Of a DNA stretch of 49,566 nucleotides, positions 35,516-43,436 are shown piece by piece. The first letter of the stretch is position 1. Each line of letters begins with the position of its first letter. A program made the position numbers and the translations under genes. The notes below the pieces were generated by a model, which was not told the origin of the DNA, searched no databases, and saw only the letters and a list, made by a program, of their open reading frames with translations. Origin of the DNA: Rubrivivax sp. (GTDB taxonomy: Bacteria > Pseudomonadota > Gammaproteobacteria > Burkholderiales > Burkholderiaceae_C); contig JAJTDM010000033.1 in the NCBI GenBank assembly GCA_021300575.1, positions 1 to 49,566 on the forward strand, given 5' to 3'.

Positions 35516-36928
35516 TCAGGCCGTCACATGCTGGACGATGTAGTCCTTGACCCGCGACGCGTCCACCGGCATGACCGTGAAGCGCTTGGGCAGCGACTCG
35601 ATGTCGCGCAGGGCTGCAGGACGCTCGGGCTCCCGGCCCAGGGCCTCGTGGATGGTGGCGGCGAACTTGGCGGGCAAGGCGGTCTCCAGCACCAGCATCG
35701 GGACGCCGGGCTGCAAATGCTCCCGCGCCACCTTCAGGCCATCGGCGGTGTGGGTGTCGATCAGGGTGCCAAAGCGCGCCCAGGCATCACGGATGGTGGC
35801 CAGCCGGTCGGCATGCGTGCTGCGGCCAGAGACGAAACCGAAGCTGCCGATGCGCGCGCGCTCCTCGGCCGTGATCGAGAAGCCTCCGTCCCGCGCAAGG
35901 GCCGGCCCGAACAGCTCGGCCGTGCGGGCACCGTCCCGCCCCAGCAGGTCGAACACGAAGCGCTCGAAGTTGCTGGCCTTGCTGATGTCCATCGACGGGC
36001 TGGATGTCTCGAAGGTCTCGGCACTGCGGCGCACGCGGTAGGTGCCGGTGCGGAAGAACTCGTCGAGCACGTCGTTTTCATTGGTGGCCAGCACCAGCCG
36101 CTCGATGGGCAGGCCCATCATGCGCGCCACATGGCCGGCGCAGATGTTGCCGAAGTTGCCCGAAGGCACCGCGAACGAGACCTTCTGAGCGTTGTGCGCG
36201 GTGGCCTGGAAGTAGCCTGCGAAGTAGTACACCACCTGGGCCAGCATCCGGGCCCAGTTGATGGAGTTGACAGTGCCGATGCGGTAATTGCGCTTGAACT
36301 CGAGGTCGGCGCTGACGGCCTTCACGATGTCCTGGCAATCATCGAACACACCTTCGACGGCGATGTTATGGATGTTGGCGTCCTGCAGGCTGAACATCTG
36401 CGCTTGCTGGAACGGGCTCATGCGCCCATGAGGCGAGAGCATGAACACATTCACCCCGCGCTTGCCGCGCATGGCGTATTCGGCGGCGCTGCCGGTGTCG
36501 CCCGACGTCGCGCCCAGGATGTTCAGCGTCTGCCCGCGCCGCGCCAGTTCGTACTCGAACAGCGCGCCCAGCAACTGCATGGCCATGTCCTTGAAGGCCA
36601 GCGTGGGCCCGTTGGACAGCGCTTCCAGCCAGACGCCCGGCTCCAAGGCCCGGATGGGCACGATCTGCGGCGTGCCGAACACGGCCTCGGTGTAGGTGCT
36701 GCTCACCAAACGCTTGAGATCGGCGGCCGGGATGTCGTCGATGTAGAGCGAAAGGATCTCGAAGGCGAGATCGGCGTAGCTCAAGGCCCGCCAGCGTTCC
36801 AGCGTTGCGGCGTCGACCTTCGGATAGGCAACCGGCAGGTACAGGCCGCCGTCAGGCGCCAACCCTTCCAGCAGGATCTCGCTGAAGCCGCGTTCGGTGC
36901 GGTCATCCCGTGTGCTGATGTACTTCAT
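35516..36928 (-). CDS. thrC: Threonine synthase
   Basis: PLP enzyme that converts O-phosphohomoserine to threonine. It has 470 residues, the length of the longer class II enzyme. The start MKYISTRDDRTERGFSEIL is typical. The Schiff-base Lys113 is in SNGPTLAFKDMAMQLLG, and the phosphate-binding region is GATSGDTGSAAEYAMRG. FAVPSGNFGNICAGHVARMM, the conserved NFGN block, follows. It lies 38 bp downstream of hom, the preceding pathway enzyme, and leads into moeA. Confidence 0.97.
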   Translation of the reverse strand: MKYISTRDDRTERGFSEILLEGLAPDGGLYLPVAYPKVDAATLERWRALSYADLAFEILSLYIDDIPAADLKRLVSSTYTEAVFGTPQIVPIRALEPGVWLEALSNGPTLAFKDMAMQLLGALFEYELARRGQTLNILGATSGDTGSAAEYAMRGKRGVNVFMLSPHGRMSPFQQAQMFSLQDANIHNIAVEGVFDDCQDIVKAVSADLEFKRNYRIGTVNSINWARMLAQVVYYFAGYFQATAHNAQKVSFAVPSGNFGNICAGHVARMMGLPIERLVLATNENDVLDEFFRTGTYRVRRSAETFETSSPSMDISKASNFERFVFDLLGRDGARTAELFGPALARDGGFSITAEERARIGSFGFVSGRSTHADRLATIRDAWARFGTLIDTHTADGLKVAREHLQPGVPMLVLETALPAKFAATIHEALGREPERPAALRDIESLPKRFTVMPVDASRVKDYIVQHVTA

Positions 36929-36966
36929 GAAACGCCCTGGCGCTGATGCCGTTGTGCCGCAGGCCT

Positions 36967-38295
36967 TCAGGCCAGCTCTTCCTTGCGCAGGCTCACGATG
37001 GGGGCGAGCACGGTGGGCAGCGCCTGCATCGCGGTGATGGCCTCGCGCATGCGGCCTTCCACGGTGCTGTGGGTGAGGATGATCACGTCCGTCTGGCTTT
37101 CGCCCTCGCCGCTCTCACGCTGCAACAGGGCATCGATGGAGATGTCACGCTCGGCCAGCAGGGCGGTCACCTTGGCCAGCACGCCCGCCTCATCGGCCAC
37201 GCGCAGGCGCAAGTAGAACGAGGTCACCACCTCGGCGATTGGCAACACGGGCGTGTCGGCCAGCGAGCCAGGCTGGAACGCCAGCGATGGCACCCGGTGC
37301 CCCGGGTCGGCAGTGTGCAGGCGGGCGATGTCCACCAGATCGGCGATCACGGCACTGGCCGTGGGCTCCGAGCCGGCACCCTTGCCGTAGTACAGCGTGG
37401 TGCCCACGGCGTCACCCTGCACCATGACCGCATTCATGGCGCCTTCGACGTTGGCGATGAGCCGGGAGGACGGCACCAGCGTGGGGTGCACCCGCAACTC
37501 GATGGCGCCCGCACCCTGCACTGCATCGCTGCGGCGGCGCGTGATGCCCAGCAGCTTGATGCGATAACCCAGCTGTTCGGCATAGCGGATGTCAGCCGCC
37601 TGCAGCTTCGTGATGCCTTCCACGTGCGCCTTGTCGAACTGCACGGGCGTGCCGAAGGCGATGGCGCTCATGATCGTGGCCTTGTGCGCCGCGTCCACGC
37701 CTTCGATATCGAAGGTGGGGTCGGCTTCGGCGTAGCCCAAGCGCTGCGCTTCCTTCAGCACGACGTCGAAGTCCAGGCCCTTGCTGCGCATCTCCGAGAG
37801 GATGAAATTGGTGGTGCCGTTGATGATGCCGGCGATCCATTCGATCCGGTTCGCGGTCAGGCCTTCACGCAGCGCCTTGATGATGGGGATGCCCCCAGCC
37901 ACGGCGGCTTCGAAGGCCACCACCACGCCCTGGGCGCGCGCCGCGGCAAAAATCTCCGTGCCGTGCACGGCCAGCAGCGCCTTGTTGGCCGTGACCACAT
38001 GCTTGCCTGAGGCAATGGCCTCGAGCACCAGGGCCTTGGCGATGCCGTAGCCACCAATGAGTTCCACCACCACGTCGATCGAAGGCTCGGCAATCACCTG
38101 CCGGGCATCGGCCACCACCTGCACCCCGTCACCGACGATCGAGCGCGCGCGCGCAACGTCCAGATCGGCCACCATCGAAATCTCGATGGCCCGGCCCGCA
38201 CGGCGCTGGATCTCCTGCTGGTTGCGCTGCAGCACTTTGAAGGTGCCGCTGCCGACGGTACCGATGCCCAGGAGGCCGACCTGTATGGGTTTCAT
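36967..38295 (-). CDS. hom: Homoserine dehydrogenase
   Basis: NAD(P)H-dependent reduction of aspartate semialdehyde to homoserine, feeding threonine and methionine synthesis. It has 442 residues. The Rossmann motif GLLGIGTVGSGTF is at the N-terminus. The catalytic domain has VAGGIPIIKALREGLTANRI and GIINGTTNFILSEM, with the active-site Lys region EADPTFDIEGVDAAHKATI. The C-terminal ACT domain (~350-440, FYLRLRVADEAGVLAKVTAL) suggests feedback control by threonine. It lies in the order alaA-hom-thrC, with 50 bp from alaA. Confidence 0.97.
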   Translation of the reverse strand: MKPIQVGLLGIGTVGSGTFKVLQRNQQEIQRRAGRAIEISMVADLDVARARSIVGDGVQVVADARQVIAEPSIDVVVELIGGYGIAKALVLEAIASGKHVVTANKALLAVHGTEIFAAARAQGVVVAFEAAVAGGIPIIKALREGLTANRIEWIAGIINGTTNFILSEMRSKGLDFDVVLKEAQRLGYAEADPTFDIEGVDAAHKATIMSAIAFGTPVQFDKAHVEGITKLQAADIRYAEQLGYRIKLLGITRRRSDAVQGAGAIELRVHPTLVPSSRLIANVEGAMNAVMVQGDAVGTTLYYGKGAGSEPTASAVIADLVDIARLHTADPGHRVPSLAFQPGSLADTPVLPIAEVVTSFYLRLRVADEAGVLAKVTALLAERDISIDALLQRESGEGESQTDVIILTHSTVEGRMREAITAMQALPTVLAPIVSLRKEELA

Positions 38296-38345
38296 GGAAG
38301 TCTCTTGCTGTCGTGCCAGCGCCGGGGGCGCTGTCGGGTGTGGAT

Positions 38346-39605
38346 TCAGTGCGCGTGGCGCCGGCGGTAGTGCGCCAGGAAGCGCTCGATACGGCCGAAG
38401 GCTTCGTGCAGGTCGTCGGAGTTGGGCAGGAACACCACCCGGAAATGGTCAGGCTCGGCCCAGTTGAAGCCCGTGCCCTGGACGATCAACACCTTCTCCT
38501 CGGCCAGCAGTTCGTAGGCGAAATCCTGATCGTTGGTGATGGGGTACATCTTCGGGTCCAGGCGCGGGAACATGTAAAGCGCCCCCTTGGGCTTGACCAC
38601 GCTGACACCGGGGATGGCCGACAACAGGTCGTAGGCCAGGTCGCGCTGGCGGCACAGGCGCCCAGTGGGCGCCACCAGGTCCTTGATGCTCTGGTACCCC
38701 CCCAAGGCCGTCTGGATGGCCAGCTGGCCCGGCGTGTTGGCGCACAGGCGCATGGAGGCCAGCATGTTCAGGCCCTCGATGTAGTCACGGGCATGGCGCT
38801 TATCCCCCGACACCACCATCCAACCGGCCCGGTAGCCACAGGACCGGTAGTTCTTGGACAGGCCGTTGAAGGTGACGAACAGGACGTCGTCCGCCAAGGA
38901 AGCGATGCTGGTGTGCGTGGCGCCGTCGTACAGCGTCTTGTCGTAGATCTCGTCGGCGAACACGATCAACTGATGGCGCCTCGCGATCTCCACGATGTCC
39001 CGCAACAGGTCATCCGGGTAGAGCGCGCCGGTCGGGTTGTTCGGGTTGATCACCACCACGGCCTTGGTACGCGGCGTCACCTTGGAGGCCAGGTCCTGCA
39101 GATCGGGCAACCAGCCCGAGCCCTCGTCGCAGCGGTAGTGCACCGGCGTGCCGCCAGAGAGCGACACCACGGCCGTGTGCAGCGGGTAATCAGGGGACGG
39201 AATCAGCACCTCATCCCCGGCGTCCAGCAGGGCGTTCATGCTCATCGCGATGAGTTCCGAAGCCCCGTTGCCGAGGTAGACATCGTCCACCGTGACGCCG
39301 GCGATGTGCTTTTCCTGGGTGTAGTGAACCACCGACTTGCGAGGTGCGAACAAGCCCTTGCTGTCGGTGTAGCCTGCGGCCACCTGGGACGGCAGGTTGC
39401 GGATCATGTCCTGCACGATCTCGTCGGGCGGCATCAAACCAAAGGCGGCCACGTTCCCGATGTTCAGCTTGATGATCTTGTGACCCTCTTCTTCCATCTG
39501 CCGGGCCTTGTCGAGCACAGGCCCGCGGATGTCGTACCCGACGTTGGCGAGCTTCGAGGACTTGACGATGGGCTTCAAGGCAGACTCCAGGGCGCTGCAG
39601 GCCAT
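38346..39605 (-). CDS. alaA: Alanine aminotransferase (glutamate-pyruvate), AlaA-type
   Basis: PLP enzyme of fold type I that makes alanine from pyruvate and glutamate. It has 419 residues from the ATG at 39603-39605; a TTG four codons earlier is open but less likely. It shows KLANVGYDIRGPVLDKARQM, LNIGNVAAFGL, PSPDYPLHTAVVSLSGG, VVVINPNNPTGALY and the Schiff-base Lys251 in FNGLSKNYRSCGYRAGW. The context before hom-thrC fits an amino-acid operon. It diverges from the Mth938-like gene, with 30 bp between starts. Confidence 0.94.
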   Translation of the reverse strand: MACSALESALKPIVKSSKLANVGYDIRGPVLDKARQMEEEGHKIIKLNIGNVAAFGLMPPDEIVQDMIRNLPSQVAAGYTDSKGLFAPRKSVVHYTQEKHIAGVTVDDVYLGNGASELIAMSMNALLDAGDEVLIPSPDYPLHTAVVSLSGGTPVHYRCDEGSGWLPDLQDLASKVTPRTKAVVVINPNNPTGALYPDDLLRDIVEIARRHQLIVFADEIYDKTLYDGATHTSIASLADDVLFVTFNGLSKNYRSCGYRAGWMVVSGDKRHARDYIEGLNMLASMRLCANTPGQLAIQTALGGYQSIKDLVAPTGRLCRQRDLAYDLLSAIPGVSVVKPKGALYMFPRLDPKMYPITNDQDFAYELLAEEKVLIVQGTGFNWAEPDHFRVVFLPNSDDLHEAFGRIERFLAHYRRRHAH

Positions 39606-39635
39606 GCTGCACTGCAAAACCTAGAATTTGACCAC

Positions 39636-40010
39636 ATGAAGTTCCAACCAGATCTTGCCGAAGGCGTCAACGTCATCACCCGTCACGAGCCCGGACGGGT
39701 GTGGGTGGGCACCGTCTGCTTCGAGGGCAGCGTGATCGTGCCGTGGAAGGGCGACCCCGTACCTTGGTCGGCCAGCAGCCTGGAGGCGCTGGATGAAGCC
39801 AGCTTCTCGACGCTGCTGGAGTTCAAGCCCGAACTTGTGATCTTCGGCAGCGGCAACCGCATCCGCTTTCCAAGGCCCCAGTGGCTGCGCGCGTTGATCC
39901 AGGCCCGAGTGGGTCTGGAGACCATGGACACGGCCGCAGCCTGTCGCACCTACAACGTGCTGGCCTCGGAGCGGCGCAGCGTGGTGGCAGCGCTCATTCC
40001 GCAAGCCTAG
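39636..40010 (+). CDS. Mth938-like (DUF498/NDUFAF3-type) domain protein
   Basis: A 124-residue single-domain protein of the Mth938 fold. Relatives include the human complex I assembly factor NDUFAF3. It begins MKFQPDLAEGVNVITRHEPG. The core has VWVGTVCFEGSVIVPWKGD and KPELVIFGSGNRIRFPRPQW, and the end ETMDTAAACRTYNVLASERR includes the family's conserved TxxAxxTYNxLxxE pattern. The molecular role in bacteria is unsettled. A TAGAAT box ending 8 bp before the ATG suggests a leaderless transcript. It diverges from alaA. Confidence 0.87.
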   Translation: MKFQPDLAEGVNVITRHEPGRVWVGTVCFEGSVIVPWKGDPVPWSASSLEALDEASFSTLLEFKPELVIFGSGNRIRFPRPQWLRALIQARVGLETMDTAAACRTYNVLASERRSVVAALIPQA

Positions 40011-40087
40011 CGCTTTCGCACAAGCGGCGGGGTCGACCGTGAAACGGCAGCCCCTGGGCGGCGGGGAGCGTCGGGTGGCGATGTCCT

Positions 40088-40093
40088 TATAAT
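40088..40093 (+). promoter_or_regulatory. Consensus -10 (TATAAT) ahead of the peroxiredoxin gene
   Basis: A perfect TATAAT lies 81 bp before the ATG of the peroxiredoxin gene in an otherwise GC-rich stretch. The -35 region is poor (GGAGCG area), so an activator such as an oxidative-stress regulator may be needed. That is inference. The leader (~75 nt) has no recognised riboswitch. Confidence 0.5.
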
Positions 40094-40174
40094 CCTCGGG
40101 TTTTGCCGCCCAGAGCGTCACCCTGGTGGGGGATAGAAGCCATCGGCGGCGTCAGCTTCGAGACCAGCACGCCC

Positions 40175-40648
40175 ATGACACCTTCCGTCAACAAAGCCCT
40201 TCCTGATTTCGAAGCACCCGCCACTGGCGGCGTCAAGTTCACACCCCATGCCTTCCTGGGCAAGACCGTGGTGCTGTACTTCTATCCCAAGGATGCCACT
40301 CCAGGCTGTACCACGGAAGCGATGCAGTTCCGCGACAAGCACAAGGAGTTCGTGAAGGCAGGTGCTGTGGTTTTCGGCGTCTCCCGGGACAACATGAGCT
40401 CGCACGACAAGTTCAAGCAGAACCTGGAGTTGCCTTTCGAACTGGTGGCCGACACCGAAGAGAAGCTGTGCCACATGTTTGGCGTGGTCAAGAACAAGAT
40501 CATGTATGGCAAGAAGGTCAAGGGCATCGAGCGCAGCACGTTCCTGATCGATGCACAGGGCGTCTTGCGCGAAGAATGGCGCGGGATCAAGGTAGCCGGC
40601 CACGTCGACGAGGTTCTGAAAGCGGTCAAGGCACTCAAGCAGGCTTGA
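40175..40648 (+). CDS. bcp: Peroxiredoxin of the Bcp/PrxQ group
   Basis: A thiol peroxidase that reduces hydrogen and organic peroxides. It has 157 residues from the ATG at 40175, chosen because it gives the family start ALPDFEAPATGG. The peroxidatic Cys45 lies in YPKDATPGCTTEAMQFRD. The nearby resolving Cys found five residues later in E. coli Bcp is Met50 here, while a third Cys at 99 (EEKLCHMFG) is kept. The enzyme may therefore resolve through Cys99 or act as a 1-Cys type. FLIDAQGVLREEWRGIKVAG closes the fold. It is followed by a terminator-like hairpin. Confidence 0.93.
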   Translation: MTPSVNKALPDFEAPATGGVKFTPHAFLGKTVVLYFYPKDATPGCTTEAMQFRDKHKEFVKAGAVVFGVSRDNMSSHDKFKQNLELPFELVADTEEKLCHMFGVVKNKIMYGKKVKGIERSTFLIDAQGVLREEWRGIKVAGHVDEVLKAVKALKQA

Positions 40649-40665
40649 GGTGGCCGAGCACCGAG

Positions 40666-40693
40666 GGGGCGTCCTCCGCCGGGGGGTCGCCCC
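40666..40693 (+). terminator. Terminator after the peroxiredoxin gene
   Basis: GGGGCG (40666-40671) pairs with CGCCCC (40688-40693), with an additional GC-rich loop, and is followed by the T-rich TTGTTCATTT. The 105 bp from here to 40798 holds no gene; it should contain the phoH promoter, but I see only a weak TATGCT near 40737. Confidence 0.55.
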
Positions 40694-40811
40694 TTGTTCA
40701 TTTGAGGGGCCGCCAGGTGATCAGCGCACCTCACGTTATGCTGCCCTGACGGACGTCCGCTGACCCCGTCCCAGACCTCGACCCTCACCTCGCACACCAT
40801 GCCCCTGCCCA

Positions 40812-40819
40812 CCCCCCCC
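40812..40819 (+). other. Poly-C tract with apparent 1-bp frameshift at the true phoH start
   Basis: An ATG at 40799 opens MPLPTPP, the kind of start I expect for PhoH in Burkholderiales, but that frame ends at a TGA just before 40966. With nine rather than eight C's here, the ATG would read straight into the long PhoH frame. That frame is free of stops from here to 40963 and encodes a plausible disordered linker (SSSRKASEPTTGASSRPAKA). Confidence 0.65.
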
Positions 40820-40962
40820 ACCCCGGCTCCAGTTCACGCAAGGCTTCCGAACCAACGACCGGCGCGTCCAGCCGGCCCGCGAAGGCTCGTTCCGACGAAG
40901 CATTTGCCGTCGAGGCCAAGCGGTCGGACGGAGCCGCACAGCCGACGCAGCCCTCCAAGGCG

Positions 40963-42432
40963 GTGAACGCCCAGCCAACACCCGGTGCGGCGCCGCCGCG
41001 GGGCCAGCGGGGCCCTGCCAGGGCCAAGCCGCGCAAGCCCGCCGGGCCGCCAAAGCTGTTCGTGCTGGACACCAATGTCCTGATGCACGACCCGATGAGC
41101 CTGTTCCGCTTCGAAGAACACGACGTCTTCCTGCCGATGATCACGCTGGAAGAGCTGGACGATCACAAGAAGGGCATGAGCGAGGTGGCGCGCAATGCGC
41201 GTCAGGTCAGCCGTGAACTGGACGCGCTGGCCACGGACGGCTCACTGGACCCCAAGGAGGGCATCGCGCTGGCCAAGTCTGGCCATCGGGAAGCTTCGGG
41301 CCGCCTGTTCTTCCAGACCACCTTGCTCGATATCCGCCTGCCTGCGGGCCTGCCTCAGGGCAAGGCCGACAACCAGATTCTGGGGGTGGTGCAGGCGCTG
41401 CGTGAAGCTCAGCCTGGCCGTGAGGTGGTGCTGGTGTCCAAGGACATCAACATGCGGGTGAAGGCCCGCGCGCTGGGACTTCCCGCTGAGGACTATTTCA
41501 ACGACAAGACGCTGGAAGACGGTGACCTGCTCTACACCGGCGTGCAGCACCTACCCGCGGACTTCTGGGAAAAGCATGGCAAGACCATGGAGAGCTGGCA
41601 ACAGGGCGGGCACACGCTCTACCGCATCAGCGGCCCCCTGGTGCCCTCGCTGCTGATCAATCAGTTCGTCTACTTCGAGGCCCCCGGCGCCATACCCCTG
41701 CACGCCAGAGTGATCGAGATCACGGGCAAGACGGCGGTGCTCAAGACCTTGCGCGACTACACCCACGCCAAGAACGCCGTGTGGGGTGTGAACGCCCGCA
41801 ACCGCGAGCAGAACTTCGCGCTGAACCTGCTGATGGACCCGGACTGCGACTTCATCACGCTCACGGGCACGGCCGGCACCGGCAAGACGCTGATGACCCT
41901 GGCGGCTGCGCTGAGCCAGGTGCTGGATGAGCGCCGCTACACCGAGATCATCGTCACCCGCGTCACCGTGCCGGTGGGCGAGGACATCGGTTTCCTGCCT
42001 GGCACCGAAGAAGAAAAGATGAGCCCCTGGATGGGCGCCCTGGATGACAACCTGGAGGTGCTGGCGCGCAGCGACGGTACTGCCGGCGAGTGGGGTCGGG
42101 CCGCGACCAACGATCTGGTGCGCAGCAAGATCCGCATCAAGAGCCTGAACTTCATGCGCGGGCGCACTTTCCTGAACAAGTTCGTGCTCATCGACGAGGC
42201 GCAGAACCTCACGCCCAAGCAGATGAAGACGCTGATCACGCGTGCCGGCCCGGGCACCAAGATCGTGTGCCTGGGCAACCTGGCCCAGATCGACACGCCC
42301 TATCTCACCGAAGGGTCCTCAGGCTTGACCTACGCGGTGGACCGCTTCAAGGGCTGGCCGCACTCGGGGCATGTCACCCTGGCACGGGGCGAGCGTTCCC
42401 GCTTGGCGGACTTTGCCTCCGAGGTGCTCTGA
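40963..42432 (+). CDS. phoH: PIN-domain/PhoH-family ATPase
   Basis: A PhoH2-type protein of 489 residues as readable here. The N-terminal PIN ribonuclease domain starts at ~31 (KLFVLDTNVLMHDP, Asp36; LPMITLEELDDHKKG; LVSKDINMRVKARALGL). The C-terminal PhoH ATPase domain has Walker A GTAGTGKT (residues 302-309), Walker B KFVLIDEAQNLTPKQMKTLI, and TRVTVPVGEDIGFLPGT. Such proteins are linked to RNA unwinding and cleavage. The only in-frame start is a GTG at 40963 with a poor SD. The natural start is probably the ATG at 40799, separated by a one-base shift in a run of eight C's. It ends 28 bp before the convergent ligase gene. Confidence 0.92.
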   Translation: MNAQPTPGAAPPRGQRGPARAKPRKPAGPPKLFVLDTNVLMHDPMSLFRFEEHDVFLPMITLEELDDHKKGMSEVARNARQVSRELDALATDGSLDPKEGIALAKSGHREASGRLFFQTTLLDIRLPAGLPQGKADNQILGVVQALREAQPGREVVLVSKDINMRVKARALGLPAEDYFNDKTLEDGDLLYTGVQHLPADFWEKHGKTMESWQQGGHTLYRISGPLVPSLLINQFVYFEAPGAIPLHARVIEITGKTAVLKTLRDYTHAKNAVWGVNARNREQNFALNLLMDPDCDFITLTGTAGTGKTLMTLAAALSQVLDERRYTEIIVTRVTVPVGEDIGFLPGTEEEKMSPWMGALDDNLEVLARSDGTAGEWGRAATNDLVRSKIRIKSLNFMRGRTFLNKFVLIDEAQNLTPKQMKTLITRAGPGTKIVCLGNLAQIDTPYLTEGSSGLTYAVDRFKGWPHSGHVTLARGERSRLADFASEVL

Positions 42433-42460
42433 TCAGGATCGCTGGCCTCGCACCAGATGA

Positions 42461-43348
42461 CTACACGGTTCGCACCCGCATGAAACTGGCGAACCGCGGG
42501 ATGCCCTGCGCGGTGGTGCCCTGGTAGGTGAAAGTCACCACCGTGCCGATGGGCGGTGGCCTGTCCCGGTGTTCGTCGCGCAGTCCTGTCCCGAGAAGAA
42601 ACTCCCGGCCGTCTGACATGCGGACCTTCAACGCGCCCAAGCGTCCCGCATGGCGCCCCTGGCCGCCGACGTAGCCGATGACAACCGCCTCGGCGTCCTG
42701 CAGCGGCTTGAGCTTGAGCAGGCTGCCGCTGCGGCCGGTTTCAACAGGCGCATCGGCGCGGCGCAGCATCAGGCCCTCGCCACCCGCACGAACCACCGCG
42801 TCCAGCCGGGCCTGCAGCGCCGCACGACTGGAGACTTCCGTGTGCTCCACGGCCTGCCAGACGGCTCCCGCAGGCTGTTGACGCGCCAGGCGCTCGATGC
42901 GTGCCACCCGATTGGCGAAGGTGCCGCCCGCACCGGGCAACTCGAAGACCATGAAGCGAACGCGACGCCAATCGGCGTCCACGGGATGCGAGCGCCTGAC
43001 GATGCCCGACAGCGTCTCGAACGTGCCCCGCCCCGCCCAGAGTTCGCCGTCCAGCGCCTGCGACGGGAGGGCTGCTGTGAACCAGGCGGGAGCCGCAATG
43101 AACAGGCCGCTTCGAAAGCGCAGCCGGCTGCCATCCCACCAGGCCCGCGCGCCGTCCAGCTTCTCGCTCACCAGCCAGCCATGCGGGTCCATCTCCACGG
43201 GCGCTTCGGTGGCCAGCACCACCGGGGCAGCGTCGCGCGCAGGGCGTGCGAGCACACCCATGGAGGCGATGCCGAGGGCGGCGCCCAGGCAGGCCCGGCG
43301 GCTCAGGCCGAGGCCGCGCGCAGGCTGGGGAAAGACAAGGCTTGACAT
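42461..43348 (-). CDS. Exported ATP-dependent DNA ligase (LigE-type)
   Basis: A minimal ATP-dependent DNA ligase of 295 residues. The adenylation motif is EKLDG with the nucleophile Lys63, followed by ARAWWDG, ALDGELWAGRG (motif III region), MVFELPG, GGEGLMLRRADAP (motif IV) and LLKLKPLQDAEAVVIGY (motif V). An OB-fold C-domain carries TVVTFTYQGTTAQGIPRFAS. The N-terminus has a twin-arginine-like signal (LSRRACLGAALGIASMGVLA), so it is probably folded and exported to the periplasm. LigE enzymes are thought to act on extracellular or incoming DNA. An SD AGGGAG precedes ATG. Confidence 0.9.
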   Translation of the reverse strand: MSSLVFPQPARGLGLSRRACLGAALGIASMGVLARPARDAAPVVLATEAPVEMDPHGWLVSEKLDGARAWWDGSRLRFRSGLFIAAPAWFTAALPSQALDGELWAGRGTFETLSGIVRRSHPVDADWRRVRFMVFELPGAGGTFANRVARIERLARQQPAGAVWQAVEHTEVSSRAALQARLDAVVRAGGEGLMLRRADAPVETGRSGSLLKLKPLQDAEAVVIGYVGGQGRHAGRLGALKVRMSDGREFLLGTGLRDEHRDRPPPIGTVVTFTYQGTTAQGIPRFASFMRVRTV

Positions 43349-43406
43349 GAGGAACTCCCTGGCGAATCAAGGGCCTCAGTGTGTTCAAGCTCGACAGGTC
43401 GCACCA

Positions 43407-43421
43407 CCCCCTTGTTGGGGG
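43407..43421. terminator. Small GC hairpin downstream of prpE
   Basis: CCCCC (43407-43411), loop TTGTT and GGGGG (43417-43421) lie in the 88 bp between the prpE stop and the ligase start. No T-run follows. It could end prpE transcription or mark the old 3' UTR after a deletion. Confidence 0.35.
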
Positions 43422-43436
43422 ACCTGCACCCCCCAA

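Noticed and set aside
40094..40174. Riboswitch or attenuator in the peroxiredoxin leader
   Set aside because: No known aptamer core or alternative hairpins could be drawn with confidence.
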